From a virus: 64,000 bases of DNA. How positions within the stretch are numbered: position 1 is the first letter of the stretch; every line of letters starts with the position of its first letter. Location of the stretch: positions 1 to 64,000 of the IMG/VR virus record IMGVR_UViG_3300042332_001215; one strand, 5' to 3'. The translations under genes were made by a program, and so were the position numbers. Below the pieces are notes generated by a model. The model saw nothing but the letters and a program-made list of their open reading frames with translations. It did not search any database and was not told the DNA's origin. Shown here one piece after another: positions 44,801 to 50,802 of this stretch.

Positions 44801-47800
44801 TGCAATCTTAGAGTTTGCAATAGCAAAGGTATCACTAATGAATACGCTTTGGATGTTAGCTCTATCAGTAACACTAAGCTTAGAAGTTGTGAAGAAATTA
44901 GATAGACCCTTGAGGAATGCTTGAGCAGCAGAATTCTTCTTCTCTGATGCAGTTACATTGACAACAGCGTTAGAAATTCTATTTTCAATATTATGAAGAA
45001 TTTCATCAGTAGTTCCATTTGAATTTGTATCGGAATATGAAATAATTTCTAGGAAGTTAGATTCGGAGGACTTACGAACCTTAGGTACATTTAGAGTAAA
45101 TGTTGACTGACCACCTGCCTGTACAACTTGATTTCCTACATACTGGTCTCCGTTGGAGTTAGTACCAGTAGATGCAACGAAACCACCTCCATTCTCATAG
45201 CTTTGCAGAATGAACTGCTCATATCCTTTGAGTACTCTGGTTTGTAGATTTGGGAAGCCAGTTGAATAGTTACCAGAACCTAGACCGATGTATTCCCAGG
45301 TATGTGAAGATGCACGAAGAATAGATGGTCTGTATAGAGGTAGTTTCGGACACTTATCAAGTAGAGATTCTAAAGTTCTTCCAGCAATTGTATTTGCTCC
45401 AAATGATTCTGCTTGAGGAGAAATTACAGGAATTCTTCTGGAATTAGTTCCATCATTAATACCAAATTGGTTGTTGGCAAATACTTCTTCTAGGCTTGGA
45501 GCAGGAGCACCTTCTCTTGGGCCATATACATATTTTCCATTACCATATACTGGAAGACCTTCCCATGAAGTATAGCCTCTATCATCCCAATAAGTTGTTG
45601 GGGCAACATTAACTCTGCCAGCAGAATTGAGTTTTGTTGATACATTTTTATCAATACGAACATATCTTAGATCCAATGCTTCCACTAGTCTATGTACTGC
45701 TTCTGCAGTTACAGACAGCATTGATGGAACATCTGCAAATGGTTTTCTATGGACATAGCCCATTTGACCATTAGTTCCTAGTTCTAGGAAATAAACTGTA
45801 ACTGGAGTTTCTGGATCGAATGCAGTATTAAAATCTGCAGCATTTGATCCAGTAGCTAGAGTAATGGTATTACCACTTACACTTTGAACTCTTGCAGTGT
45901 CTGTAATTCCTGCATCTGCAGAAATATATTGTCCTGCTACAATATTAGATGGATCTGATACAACTAATTTATAAGTAGATCCATCTACAATCTTATTGGT
46001 TACAGTTTTTGCAATAAATGTTGATGGATTTGTTACATTGATCTTAAATTGTGTTCTACCACTTACAGTAGTTAAATTATAAATCCCATGAATATTATTG
46101 ATTATATCTCCACTATTTCCAGAAATTTGAATGGAAGAACCATCTTGTATGTTTGCAGTTACATCAGAATCTAATACTACAGTTACATCTATTCTTTCTG
46201 AAGTTGCACTACCTGCAGCGAATGTGCCAGATTCAAATTCGTCTTCATAGATTGTAAATGTAGTAGGAGATGGTACAGTAGAAATATCTCTATACCCATC
46301 AATATTTGAATTAGTTCCTCTTACATAAACTACTGAATCAGTAGTGTAACCATGGGACTGAGATGTAGTTACTGTTACTAGTTGAGTTTGAGTAGAATGT
46401 GAAATTGATTGAATTGTAATTTTTTTGTGAGTTGGATTAGCTGGAGTAATAGAGAAGATATTTGAAATCTTGGATACAAACTCTGCCTTGTTTGGAACAG
46501 ATAAATCCTTCGGTCTGAATCCATTTGCAATTTTCTCTACAAGAACTCTGGAATCCATTTGTGGTGGGTTCCAGATCTGTCTTACTCTATGACTTAAACC
46601 TTCCTCGTCAGTTGATGGATATAGGTAGTTAATGTTTGATGAAGATCTGAAGTTAATATTGTTATTATTAAATTCACTGATACTATCATACTTAGCATAG
46701 CTACCTCTTTGAATATTGATAGCTTTATTAAGATATGATCCCTCATACCAGTCCACAAACTTGTCAACATCAGCTCGGATAACAGTTAGGTAGTAAACAC
46801 CATTCTTAGATCCTTTCTCCCAAGCCTGAACTTCTTCTACATCAAGAACACTAAATCTGTAATTAGTAAATGGAACTCCATCTAGACCATTAGATGGTCT
46901 AGTTCCTTTGATAATAAATCTCTTTTCAGGTGGCTTTGGAGTGACTGGACAATTCTTGTCAATTGTATACTCAACTCTCCAGATTAAATCACTTGGAGTA
47001 GAACCTCTAGAGTCTACATACTTTCTAGTTACAATTGGAGCTGGGAATGAAGTTGAATACTCAAGAACCTGAGTAGTTGCTGGGCCACTTACTACAGTAA
47101 GAGTTCCATCTGGTTCTGTTTGAGTGGTGGTTTTGAAGATATTCTTGGTAGTTGTTTTAAATAGGAAATTGAAAATGAAGTTTTTGGTATTTCCAAAAGA
47201 GTTATCTAGAATTAGATAGATTCCTCCATCATCAAAGAAATATCCTTGTCTCTCAGCGTTTGCAGTTCCTGTTTCTCCATTAGAGAGTTTTACAGTTGCA
47301 CTATAAGTTGTTTGTCCACCAGATTCGTTATCTACAACTATTTGGATTGTGCAATTGTCTTTCTTGGTGGTGCCAGTTACAGAGTAATAATCCCTGAATA
47401 GTGCAAGATTTCCATTATTGTATAGGAAATATCTCTTAGTCTGTTGAGTTCCATTTAGATTATCTTTAGCAGAAATTTCTAGTTCTGGAATATCATCTTC
47501 AGAATTAATACTAGCAATATCTAGGTATAGTTTGAATTCAGTTTGCTGGTTGTTTACAAAATTATTTCTTGCTTCTGCAGAAAATTCAATATAGTTTAGT
47601 GATGGATCAATTGGATATCCATTCTTTTGCCAAGTAGTTCTAGCATCAATGCCAGAAATTTCAAATGTTTGTAGAGAATTATCAATACCTCTTGGTGGAA
47701 CAAGTGCGGTAATTCTACCTTGATTTGCTGGTTCAAATGATTCAAACTGATGGCCAACTGCTCTGAGTGAAATTTGACCGAAGTTTGAGTTTGAGTTGGT

Positions 47801-49804
47801 GATAGACATGTCTCCACCAGACTCGGCAAGGAATTGGTCAGCATAACCAACTGCGAAAACAGAAACTACCTGAATGAATGCAGAATCAGTTGCTTTGATA
47901 TGGAAGTGTCTGCACCCTTGCTTGTATTCTGCATCTGGGTCTGCATAAATTGGAAGCTGAGTTTTCTCTTCGCCAGTAGTTGGGTTTGTTGTTTGAGTAG
48001 CAACTCCATCTGCAGCTTTTGGTTGCCAGAAGCAATTGGAATCTCTTTGCAGAGAGATACCAGTAAACTGTGCAACAACCATGGACTTGAAGGACTTGGG
48101 CTGAACCTTACTTCCATCAGCCCACATACCATTAAGACCAAGAACTGAACGAAGTGAACAGTTAAAGATGTATGGTGATGCAGAGTTTACCGTATCAATC
48201 TGAGTTCTTAATGTAGAATTACCTACAATTTCATATTCTTCTCTTCTAACCTGTCTTGGATCACCGTATGCAGTATCCCAAGCATCAATCTTGCTGTAAT
48301 ATGTCTCTAGTTCTCCTTCTTCAGTTCTCTGGTCTGCATATGTAAATGCAATTACTCTATGGTGAGAATAGTTTACTTGACCTTTATCATTATATTCGGA
48401 CTGAGATAGGACAGAGTGTGTTGGAACTCCGTTACTGAAGCTTGTATTCTTGAAAATTCCAGAATATGAACCTAGGGATCCTGCAGTTGCTTTAGCATCC
48501 TTAAAGGTCATCTGCCAGAAATAGCAACCACCAGTTACCTTAAAGATAGCAGTTGGCTCATATACTCCAAGAGTCTTCTTAATAAGAGAAGAATAATTTG
48601 AAGGATTGTTGATAATTGTTGTAATAACTGCAGTTAGCTGATTTACTGCAGATGCGGCATCTGCACAATCTCCTACAGTGAAATCTACACCAGATGTAAA
48701 AGTAGTTCTGGAAATAGTGCCAGATCTTTGAGTAAATGTAAATCCTACTGGTTGAGTTGAAGGCCAATTGTAGAGTGCATTGATTGCAATGTTTCTTGCA
48801 TATTCAAATGCTGCTACAGTTAGAGGCTTTTCATTTCCTGGTAAATTGATATTAGCAGTTCCATCAGTGTAGAACTGACCTGCATTATATGAATTAGCAT
48901 TGCCGCCATTTCTAAGGTCAGCAATGATAGCATCTACAATATATCCGAGATCTCTAACACAAAGATCTTTCTTTTCTTGAGTTAGAGTTGCATAAATTGC
49001 ACTTACAGTAGAACCTGCTAGTGCAGCAGTAGATTGTTCTAGATATAGTCTGGTTTGCTCTTGAATATAACCACGATTCTTTTCAATCATGTTTGCAGAA
49101 TCAAACATGATTTGAGTTAGTTTATAAGTTCCATCATTAATAATGGAACCATCATCTGAAGTTGTATTGGTTAGATTATAAACTGGCTTGGGTACATACT
49201 TTGGACGAACTACGGTTTTTCTTAAATCGTAACCGATTACAGAAGTACCTCTAGGAATGATTACACCACCATTTCTTGGGTTAAATCTCCAAAGATTTGA
49301 CTCAAAATTATCACTACCAATTGGGTTGGTTAGTACATCATATCCTGGTCTGTTATCAATGGTGTAATCACCCGGCATTACTAGAACAGTAAATGCCTCA
49401 AACTTATCGTTTGTATCACCAGAGACATAGCTTCTTCTTGCTGCTTCTAATAGAGCCCTCTCAATGGTCTTAAATGGTCTGTTTAGATTAGTACCATCGT
49501 TATCAGCAGCATCGGATGAGTTTGCATCTGACTGGTTTACATATAACGCAACATTTACTGCACCTGCTGCAGTAGAGTTAGTTACTGGAAGAAATGTTCC
49601 TGAGGAAAGACTTAGCTTTCCAGCTCCATCAATAGAAAGTCTTTTCTGACCTCCTGTAGCGATAGAAATTTCTCCACCTGAGCTAAGAATACCTGAATTG
49701 CTATCGTCAAAACCAATAGCAGGAGTTGCTGGATTATTATTACTATCAAACTTAATTACAACACCTTCCGCAATGCCACCAGATGTAATTCTAGTTAGAG
49801 CCAT
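35891..49804 (-). CDS. Giant virion structural protein (4637 aa)
   Basis: The N-terminus MALTRITSGGIAEGVVIKFD with SNSGILSSGGEISIATGGQK is a fibre-attachment style start. It is followed by a pectin-lyase-like section (about 95-160: NLNRPFKTIERALLEAARRS, FTVLVMPGDYTIDN). The rest is thousands of residues of beta-rich modules, many Ig- or helix-like, with recurring 'GHGLxTGDEIFYV' or 'GHGLTDKEAVTYR' turns. No transmembrane or catalytic motif was seen. Very large proteins of this type occur in several T4-like cyanophages and are found in virions. It would span several hundred nm if extended. Expressed from the TATAAATA promoter just upstream. Confidence 0.75.
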   Translation of the reverse strand: MALTRITSGGIAEGVVIKFDSNNNPATPAIGFDDSNSGILSSGGEISIATGGQKRLSIDGAGKLSLSSGTFLPVTNSTAAGAVNVALYVNQSDANSSDAADNDGTNLNRPFKTIERALLEAARRSYVSGDTNDKFEAFTVLVMPGDYTIDNRPGYDVLTNPIGSDNFESNLWRFNPRNGGVIIPRGTSVIGYDLRKTVVRPKYVPKPVYNLTNTTSDDGSIINDGTYKLTQIMFDSANMIEKNRGYIQEQTRLYLEQSTAALAGSTVSAIYATLTQEKKDLCVRDLGYIVDAIIADLRNGGNANSYNAGQFYTDGTANINLPGNEKPLTVAAFEYARNIAINALYNWPSTQPVGFTFTQRSGTISRTTFTSGVDFTVGDCADAASAVNQLTAVITTIINNPSNYSSLIKKTLGVYEPTAIFKVTGGCYFWQMTFKDAKATAGSLGSYSGIFKNTSFSNGVPTHSVLSQSEYNDKGQVNYSHHRVIAFTYADQRTEEGELETYYSKIDAWDTAYGDPRQVRREEYEIVGNSTLRTQIDTVNSASPYIFNCSLRSVLGLNGMWADGSKVQPKSFKSMVVAQFTGISLQRDSNCFWQPKAADGVATQTTNPTTGEEKTQLPIYADPDAEYKQGCRHFHIKATDSAFIQVVSVFAVGYADQFLAESGGDMSITNSNSNFGQISLRAVGHQFESFEPANQGRITALVPPRGIDNSLQTFEISGIDARTTWQKNGYPIDPSLNYIEFSAEARNNFVNNQQTEFKLYLDIASINSEDDIPELEISAKDNLNGTQQTKRYFLYNNGNLALFRDYYSVTGTTKKDNCTIQIVVDNESGGQTTYSATVKLSNGETGTANAERQGYFFDDGGIYLILDNSFGNTKNFIFNFLFKTTTKNIFKTTTQTEPDGTLTVVSGPATTQVLEYSTSFPAPIVTRKYVDSRGSTPSDLIWRVEYTIDKNCPVTPKPPEKRFIIKGTRPSNGLDGVPFTNYRFSVLDVEEVQAWEKGSKNGVYYLTVIRADVDKFVDWYEGSYLNKAINIQRGSYAKYDSISEFNNNNINFRSSSNINYLYPSTDEEGLSHRVRQIWNPPQMDSRVLVEKIANGFRPKDLSVPNKAEFVSKISNIFSITPANPTHKKITIQSISHSTQTQLVTVTTSQSHGYTTDSVVYVRGTNSNIDGYRDISTVPSPTTFTIYEDEFESGTFAAGSATSERIDVTVVLDSDVTANIQDGSSIQISGNSGDIINNIHGIYNLTTVSGRTQFKINVTNPSTFIAKTVTNKIVDGSTYKLVVSDPSNIVAGQYISADAGITDTARVQSVSGNTITLATGSNAADFNTAFDPETPVTVYFLELGTNGQMGYVHRKPFADVPSMLSVTAEAVHRLVEALDLRYVRIDKNVSTKLNSAGRVNVAPTTYWDDRGYTSWEGLPVYGNGKYVYGPREGAPAPSLEEVFANNQFGINDGTNSRRIPVISPQAESFGANTIAGRTLESLLDKCPKLPLYRPSILRASSHTWEYIGLGSGNYSTGFPNLQTRVLKGYEQFILQSYENGGGFVASTGTNSNGDQYVGNQVVQAGGQSTFTLNVPKVRKSSESNFLEIISYSDTNSNGTTDEILHNIENRISNAVVNVTASEKKNSAAQAFLKGLSNFFTTSKLSVTDRANIQSVFISDTFAIANSKIANGEKFPEGSPDGFGFTKGAKPEKTGFISTDTNDRLYVSPKFLDAWRLKRQLVSASNINLDNNRIYVSSLNRTALSTPDSGSTSSVGLTTSTSQIKVVDTVGIPSNGKIDIEMTMKAVSQDAYYVLNGARQYLNPSISITLEYDTIDYTNNTVTFKSNQNKLGSNTLSTYISNILPTGTHKAVVANWSSPFDYDPNRNGVVESNEGIVSDGVLFDSKFLKGTINNTFNISSTINETTPQIIPVNTASDFYNKLPDRGAVVLRYKVNTTVYYSTFVYYKNNGINAIRKVTGFSSDQQLSSSTYPNGTTIFFAGCSTSVTYADRWAAEGPFIPSTDQITEDVDLESATLFTPYEKPIPFVSTVNDEYINNNVPNPITSKALGINLQTRQAIKKFAPLTSFGQISQYCNKIGFTSSDEVELLFKPGYYKLNESDGSRHKFTPVIKINGSGIERTNEAYGKETANTSAGKIGGYSNDLTKRADSVNFYKTIHYTPQYVQRTDRLYITTDGYPQFNGGVKISNVNFLGLNEAITVNEILDSSYSSDPFIQRARRDVRKAWYVKKQTNFPTDGRLSFTANGTVAAGKAGISFKIRNDEVLTVAGVTNTATSSNARFIEFTFTSSNFTDATGTPSNLIKFGWLKEYVIPGTTLYFGADDQETKVLSRIYNKNESTGVETLTYTCALYTSDNDFKQNKAEDLVLPSNYSNSTDYTIKFANVDGDEFVTLVFNLGIYYRTQFMPSSYTLNGGGDKYGYDEQDFDTPEIFGVVAGYRRGTVNLVIDSNPTQPLDVGINQFTIILNQQKTSGTNTIRIANTDTNINNIRVGQKLSGSGIGFEALISDITTDGTNTTITIKNAKGTNINHTELIPSGTSITVTPKAEYPFATWYGRQSAAQFQYSSTQNEETAVSLPYFPNGFKSLFGKATTRFYLIEFVPEDIGNFDDNYNMGINSVILNYGLLTSGFDAETNFATDEAFIVAAKKNLNLLANADNPYRATTQSTDTINTTPAGLVNAVKVRGKKLTINWPHSYKSMRRKIATAHSPSIGNISTPFFEVDAVPGSNVPLWIQDTTIGAISPFNRQNNTYGGGYFGGLIKARGSSIRFIGNRIRGNISTNWSSLVFVGGDAYNTVTRILPSARRLNENQRFTYGHSVDFLQHEEGNYFERLPEEAPAKQLNVGKNDELFKYVSEYNPSGLNYLEPNYTADNKKVDYDYRVLPIKTIQRIPRLLDNGSLNSSVELKETELTANNIEYSSTTTGKSGWNLRYNDTQFAIAAGGSAGSAALPKKSLQFNYTDDSVVAQIFPNFTSIVKSDNKTTVYATVTKVTKTTSGATKIATIEYEGNLNFNGYTSTKPENVTDLSTVFAELSIKFSTQFIDSERYTYTGGATSRYQKAVANSASSYLILSADGNTNTIAQHSDVVVSKVGNGVANVSYGTERELVNSRTGTTNARIRFSTDSQGNITRMALISLGSGHQENDTLTLSGSGAIGTAVNGYSFKVNRTTSDDLSIFEAGEYLAVAPRNCFILNNINAGTISGIKSELQRAKMTYKPGSFIKYAGGSQIFYKVATSSTNQPYIGIYRYLNPNNKADIRTAIVVILEETTASPAYVSNQRFDLYDKENILDYWPTTGRITIGNLETCDYTLTSANDTYTLTLLRSNTKYYPSYVHDWEGLDITDSSDANVTVGDLQKTEIRLADPVDISANTFKRILPSLANSTSGLYNTTLVGGSYMDPYGNYTNKISVVEVPSGDVNSDFEKFDIGQIVTIPYRDLIFRDGYGDARYYGGYGPYSNITFEVTSAATAGSQEIVGKITSSATSPMNMNMEIVSGKVNVADNNFVLANHPYHTSDMVRITSTGTIPAGLTAGTDYYIIKNDYWSFRLATSLENAENGIAIDITSQGTGTHTINLQRVRIFWNLAWQPHMVASETAADTTVFNAINPLSTFRSKQGVDYITVGSTGISGITLYFDQALIGNIASGTKFKMVPGFTQERFHMAGIFKSRIIDVEKDSVNSKIKLYLAEELPFELTASADNTARHFGFLNINNGGWSFPRQNYSAYRTNNIKLGDGKYEIKLPNRSSRIKKGDILSYSYESGSSNLPTQNYIARAGEPFIYISDTSGLSVGDALSNYTLLTIPSGLSNATSIAIAGHGLQTGDEIFYVAGRDASNNLQQVTGLTHKTAYFVRSLSTGEFELYTNQTSAYDRTTANRVTVTNATFTNQRLVRNSISTASLVLDATDTAVYNSTSKRFTINGHGLTDKEAVTYRRLQQKTGVTDANDGKIYYAWVVPTNPNQFYLRSSLDNWPTSTATWDAGTGAADIIPSNVPDYMMLEVKTIIRSIDGSTLQLGRFNENNLSGSGQIEPTALRNDLGRRSPISISGNPDLKQVKSSIVSVSSADSDGYVTITLDTPNNILYTAHPTKQDFFSVSDVIVSHLSDRVKFGGPTLNTFLYSRNGGKLSFRDFSINNTWFGNYFGIAKGYGPYGRLGWTGNFGSKLDGSKTVGSASNGSLELSWNSQRNNSIWAVSSPVRPSWSLWQWDWARQVSNLQPILAEYHAVGYDITYNRWWNVPHLERDGWMFYNPVKHISRDSDSVYAFFNTSILRNRREWWGGPGFWRSGVGAYDIQNYRYPSPASTANEWWPTGGDRETATRIILGCDLQDFEIYNSGWPNWGKGNNTITSEQVRVKYVQHYRPCLVDNLLTTNTAYRHKDQLASGTPDTAITRMILSQSQFGSNSPVGFGDTTSQTAIGRKYIRVPNWFDVWQYMDVSCAIYDDQNRFIGHFADWFWGAPYGRKYDEALYIELMEVNTELPTNWTTAEFRVFHPAASILLSTVDSDEMQLDATTASGIRNGGKVFLSSTSGGSATTPYVLPPNQQNIVGNNGWSAQGTQSGGIPFNRHYNFAFRIDRRGYNNTTQLSTEGISKPIARNWFGYRIIKLRMGDLCNFEWSPMNLVVTKYNRKIHNEESVISNSNFSNLGVNTIYI

Positions 49805-49837
49805 ATATTTACCTTGAGAGAGGCTAAAAACTAGATT

Positions 49838-49845
49838 TATTTATA
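49838..49845 (-). promoter_or_regulatory. Late promoter TATAAATA
   Basis: Exact T4 late consensus on the minus strand, 34 bases before the ATG of the 4637-aa gene. Sits between speD and the giant gene with no other gene between. Confidence 0.82.
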
Positions 49846-49855
49846 AGATTTATTC

Positions 49856-50191
49856 CTATCTATCGAAGCAATTCATGTTATATTCTGTTGGTTTTAGGAA
49901 ATTTATGATGTGTAAAAGAGCTAAATCTGGCTTAGAATTTCCGCAGGTAAAAACATCTAATGCGGCGTTTCCATCCTCTGGCCAAGTATGAATAGAAATA
50001 TGACTTTCTGATAATAGAGCTACAATAGTAACTCCTTGTGGAGTAAATTTATGAGAAGAAATATCTAAAAGAGTTGCTTCAGCAATATCAATAGCTTCTT
50101 TAATTAATTCGATTAAAGTCTTTTCATTATCGAGAATAGAATGGTCGCATCCGTACAATTCTGCGACACAATGTTTTCCTAAATTTTTCAA
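49856..50191 (-). CDS. speD: S-adenosylmethionine decarboxylase proenzyme
   Basis: 111 aa, the size of the bacterial class 1b enzyme. The self-cleavage motif ESHISIHTWPE (from Glu62) contains Ser63, which becomes the pyruvoyl group; His68 and Cys83 (FTCG) stand at the same numbers as in Thermotoga SpeD. It makes decarboxylated SAM for spermidine synthesis. speD is a known auxiliary gene of T4-like cyanophages; polyamines may help pack DNA or support host metabolism. It lies behind two tRNAs and a strong early promoter; AATAAATA (50217-50224) could also allow late transcription. Confidence 0.93.
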   Translation of the reverse strand: MKNLGKHCVAELYGCDHSILDNEKTLIELIKEAIDIAEATLLDISSHKFTPQGVTIVALLSESHISIHTWPEDGNAALDVFTCGNSKPDLALLHIINFLKPTEYNMNCFDR

Positions 50192-50216
50192 TTCTGTATT
50201 TGAAGAAACGATATTT

Positions 50217-50224
50217 TATTTATT
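50217..50224 (-). promoter_or_regulatory. Possible late promoter AATAAATA
   Basis: Minus strand AATAAATA, one base off the T4 late consensus, 26 bases before the speD ATG. Region is AT-rich, so chance is possible. Confidence 0.45.
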
Positions 50225-50244
50225 TCTTATTTTTGCCTTGATAA

Positions 50245-50318
50245 TACCCGAGGTGGGATTTGAACCCACGACTGCTCGATTTTAAGTCGAGAACCTCATT
50301 CCGCTGGGTCACTCGGGC
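50245..50318 (-). tRNA. tRNA-Leu (anticodon UAA), short variable arm
   Basis: Acceptor GCCCGAG / CTCGGGT (one G-U pair) with discriminator A; D-arm ACC/GGT; anticodon stem CTCGA/TCGAG with loop CTTAAAA, giving anticodon UAA; variable loop only 5 bases (CAGTC); T-arm GTGGG-TTCAAAT-CCCAC. CCA is not encoded. UAA reads UUA (Leu), a common codon in this AT-rich genome. Bacterial tRNA-Leu normally has a long variable arm, so charging may be atypical. Confidence 0.85.
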
Positions 50319-50330
50319 ATTTATGCGACA

Positions 50331-50359
50331 ATCATAACACATGGTCAGAGGACTGTCAA
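50331..50359 (-). promoter_or_regulatory. Strong sigma70 promoter between tRNA genes
   Basis: Minus strand TTGACA (50354-50359), 17-base spacer, TATGAT (50331-50336). Drives tRNA-Leu and speD independently of tRNA-Met. Confidence 0.8.
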
Positions 50360-50360
50360 G

Positions 50361-50433
50361 TGCTGGTTGAGGGGATCGAACCCACCTATCTTGTCTTATG
50401 AGGACAGTGCTTTCACCAGAGAGCTAAACCAGC
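50361..50433 (-). tRNA. tRNA with CAU anticodon (Met, possibly Ile2)
   Basis: Acceptor GCTGGTT / AACCAGC with discriminator A; D-stem GCT/AGC with loop GG; anticodon stem CTGTC/GACAA with loop CTCATAA (anticodon CAU); variable loop GATAG; T-arm GTGGG-TTCGATC-CCCTC with one mismatch. CCA is not encoded in place. The loop fits elongator Met or a lysidine-modified Ile; sequence alone does not decide. Confidence 0.85.
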
Positions 50434-50435
50434 AG

Positions 50436-50487
50436 AAAACCCGAAAAACCTATAAAGGCAAAAATTTTGGAGAATTTTTTTTCGGGT
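50436..50487 (-). terminator. Hairpin in leader of tRNA transcript
   Basis: 10-bp stem ACCCGAAAAA / TTTTTCGGGT with a 29-base AT-rich loop that can form an inner hairpin, followed by TTTTC on the minus strand, just before tRNA-Met. It could be an attenuator or a processing guide for the tRNA 5' end. Confidence 0.45.
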
Positions 50488-50530
50488 ATTTTGCAATCAG
50501 CTACGCATTTTCCTTCACACGGACCATGGT

Positions 50531-50559
50531 ATCATAGCACACTGGCTTTGAGTTGTCAA
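50531..50559 (-). promoter_or_regulatory. Strong sigma70 promoter for tRNA-Met unit
   Basis: Minus strand TTGACA (50554-50559), 17-base spacer, TATGAT (50531-50536). Its -35 overlaps the stop of the 61-aa gene. A leader of about 90 bases precedes tRNA-Met. Confidence 0.82.
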
Positions 50560-50741
50560 TACCTGTATTGAATTCTATCCTCGGTTAAAGTTTCGTTAAT
50601 AAACTTACACATATTAGTGAAGTCTTGTGAATCTGGTTCATGTACTTCAAGATATTCTCCATCATAACCATGTAGATGAATCGTTCTTGATAGGACATCA
50701 ACCTCTACTCGTTCTAGAGTTGAATCGCTTCGGATGTTCAT
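50556..50741 (-). CDS. Hypothetical 61-aa early protein
   Basis: MNIRSDSTLERVEVDVLSRT...; small beta-rich domain (IHLHGYDGEYLEVHEP) and a helix (DFTNMCKFINETL). It has its own consensus promoter 22 bases upstream, so probably an early product. Not recognised. Confidence 0.7.
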   Translation of the reverse strand: MNIRSDSTLERVEVDVLSRTIHLHGYDGEYLEVHEPDSQDFTNMCKFINETLTEDRIQYRY

Positions 50742-50762
50742 TGGCAGGGGCTGTAATGCTCA

Positions 50763-50791
50763 ATCATACCACAGGTCGTGTGGCTTGTCAA
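50763..50791 (-). promoter_or_regulatory. Strong sigma70 promoter for 61-aa gene
   Basis: Minus strand TTGACA (50786-50791), 17-base spacer, TATGAT (50763-50768). It lies 12 bases beyond the gp5 stop and separates the late hub operon from the early island. Confidence 0.82.
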
Positions 50792-50802
50792 GCACCTCAG
50801 TA

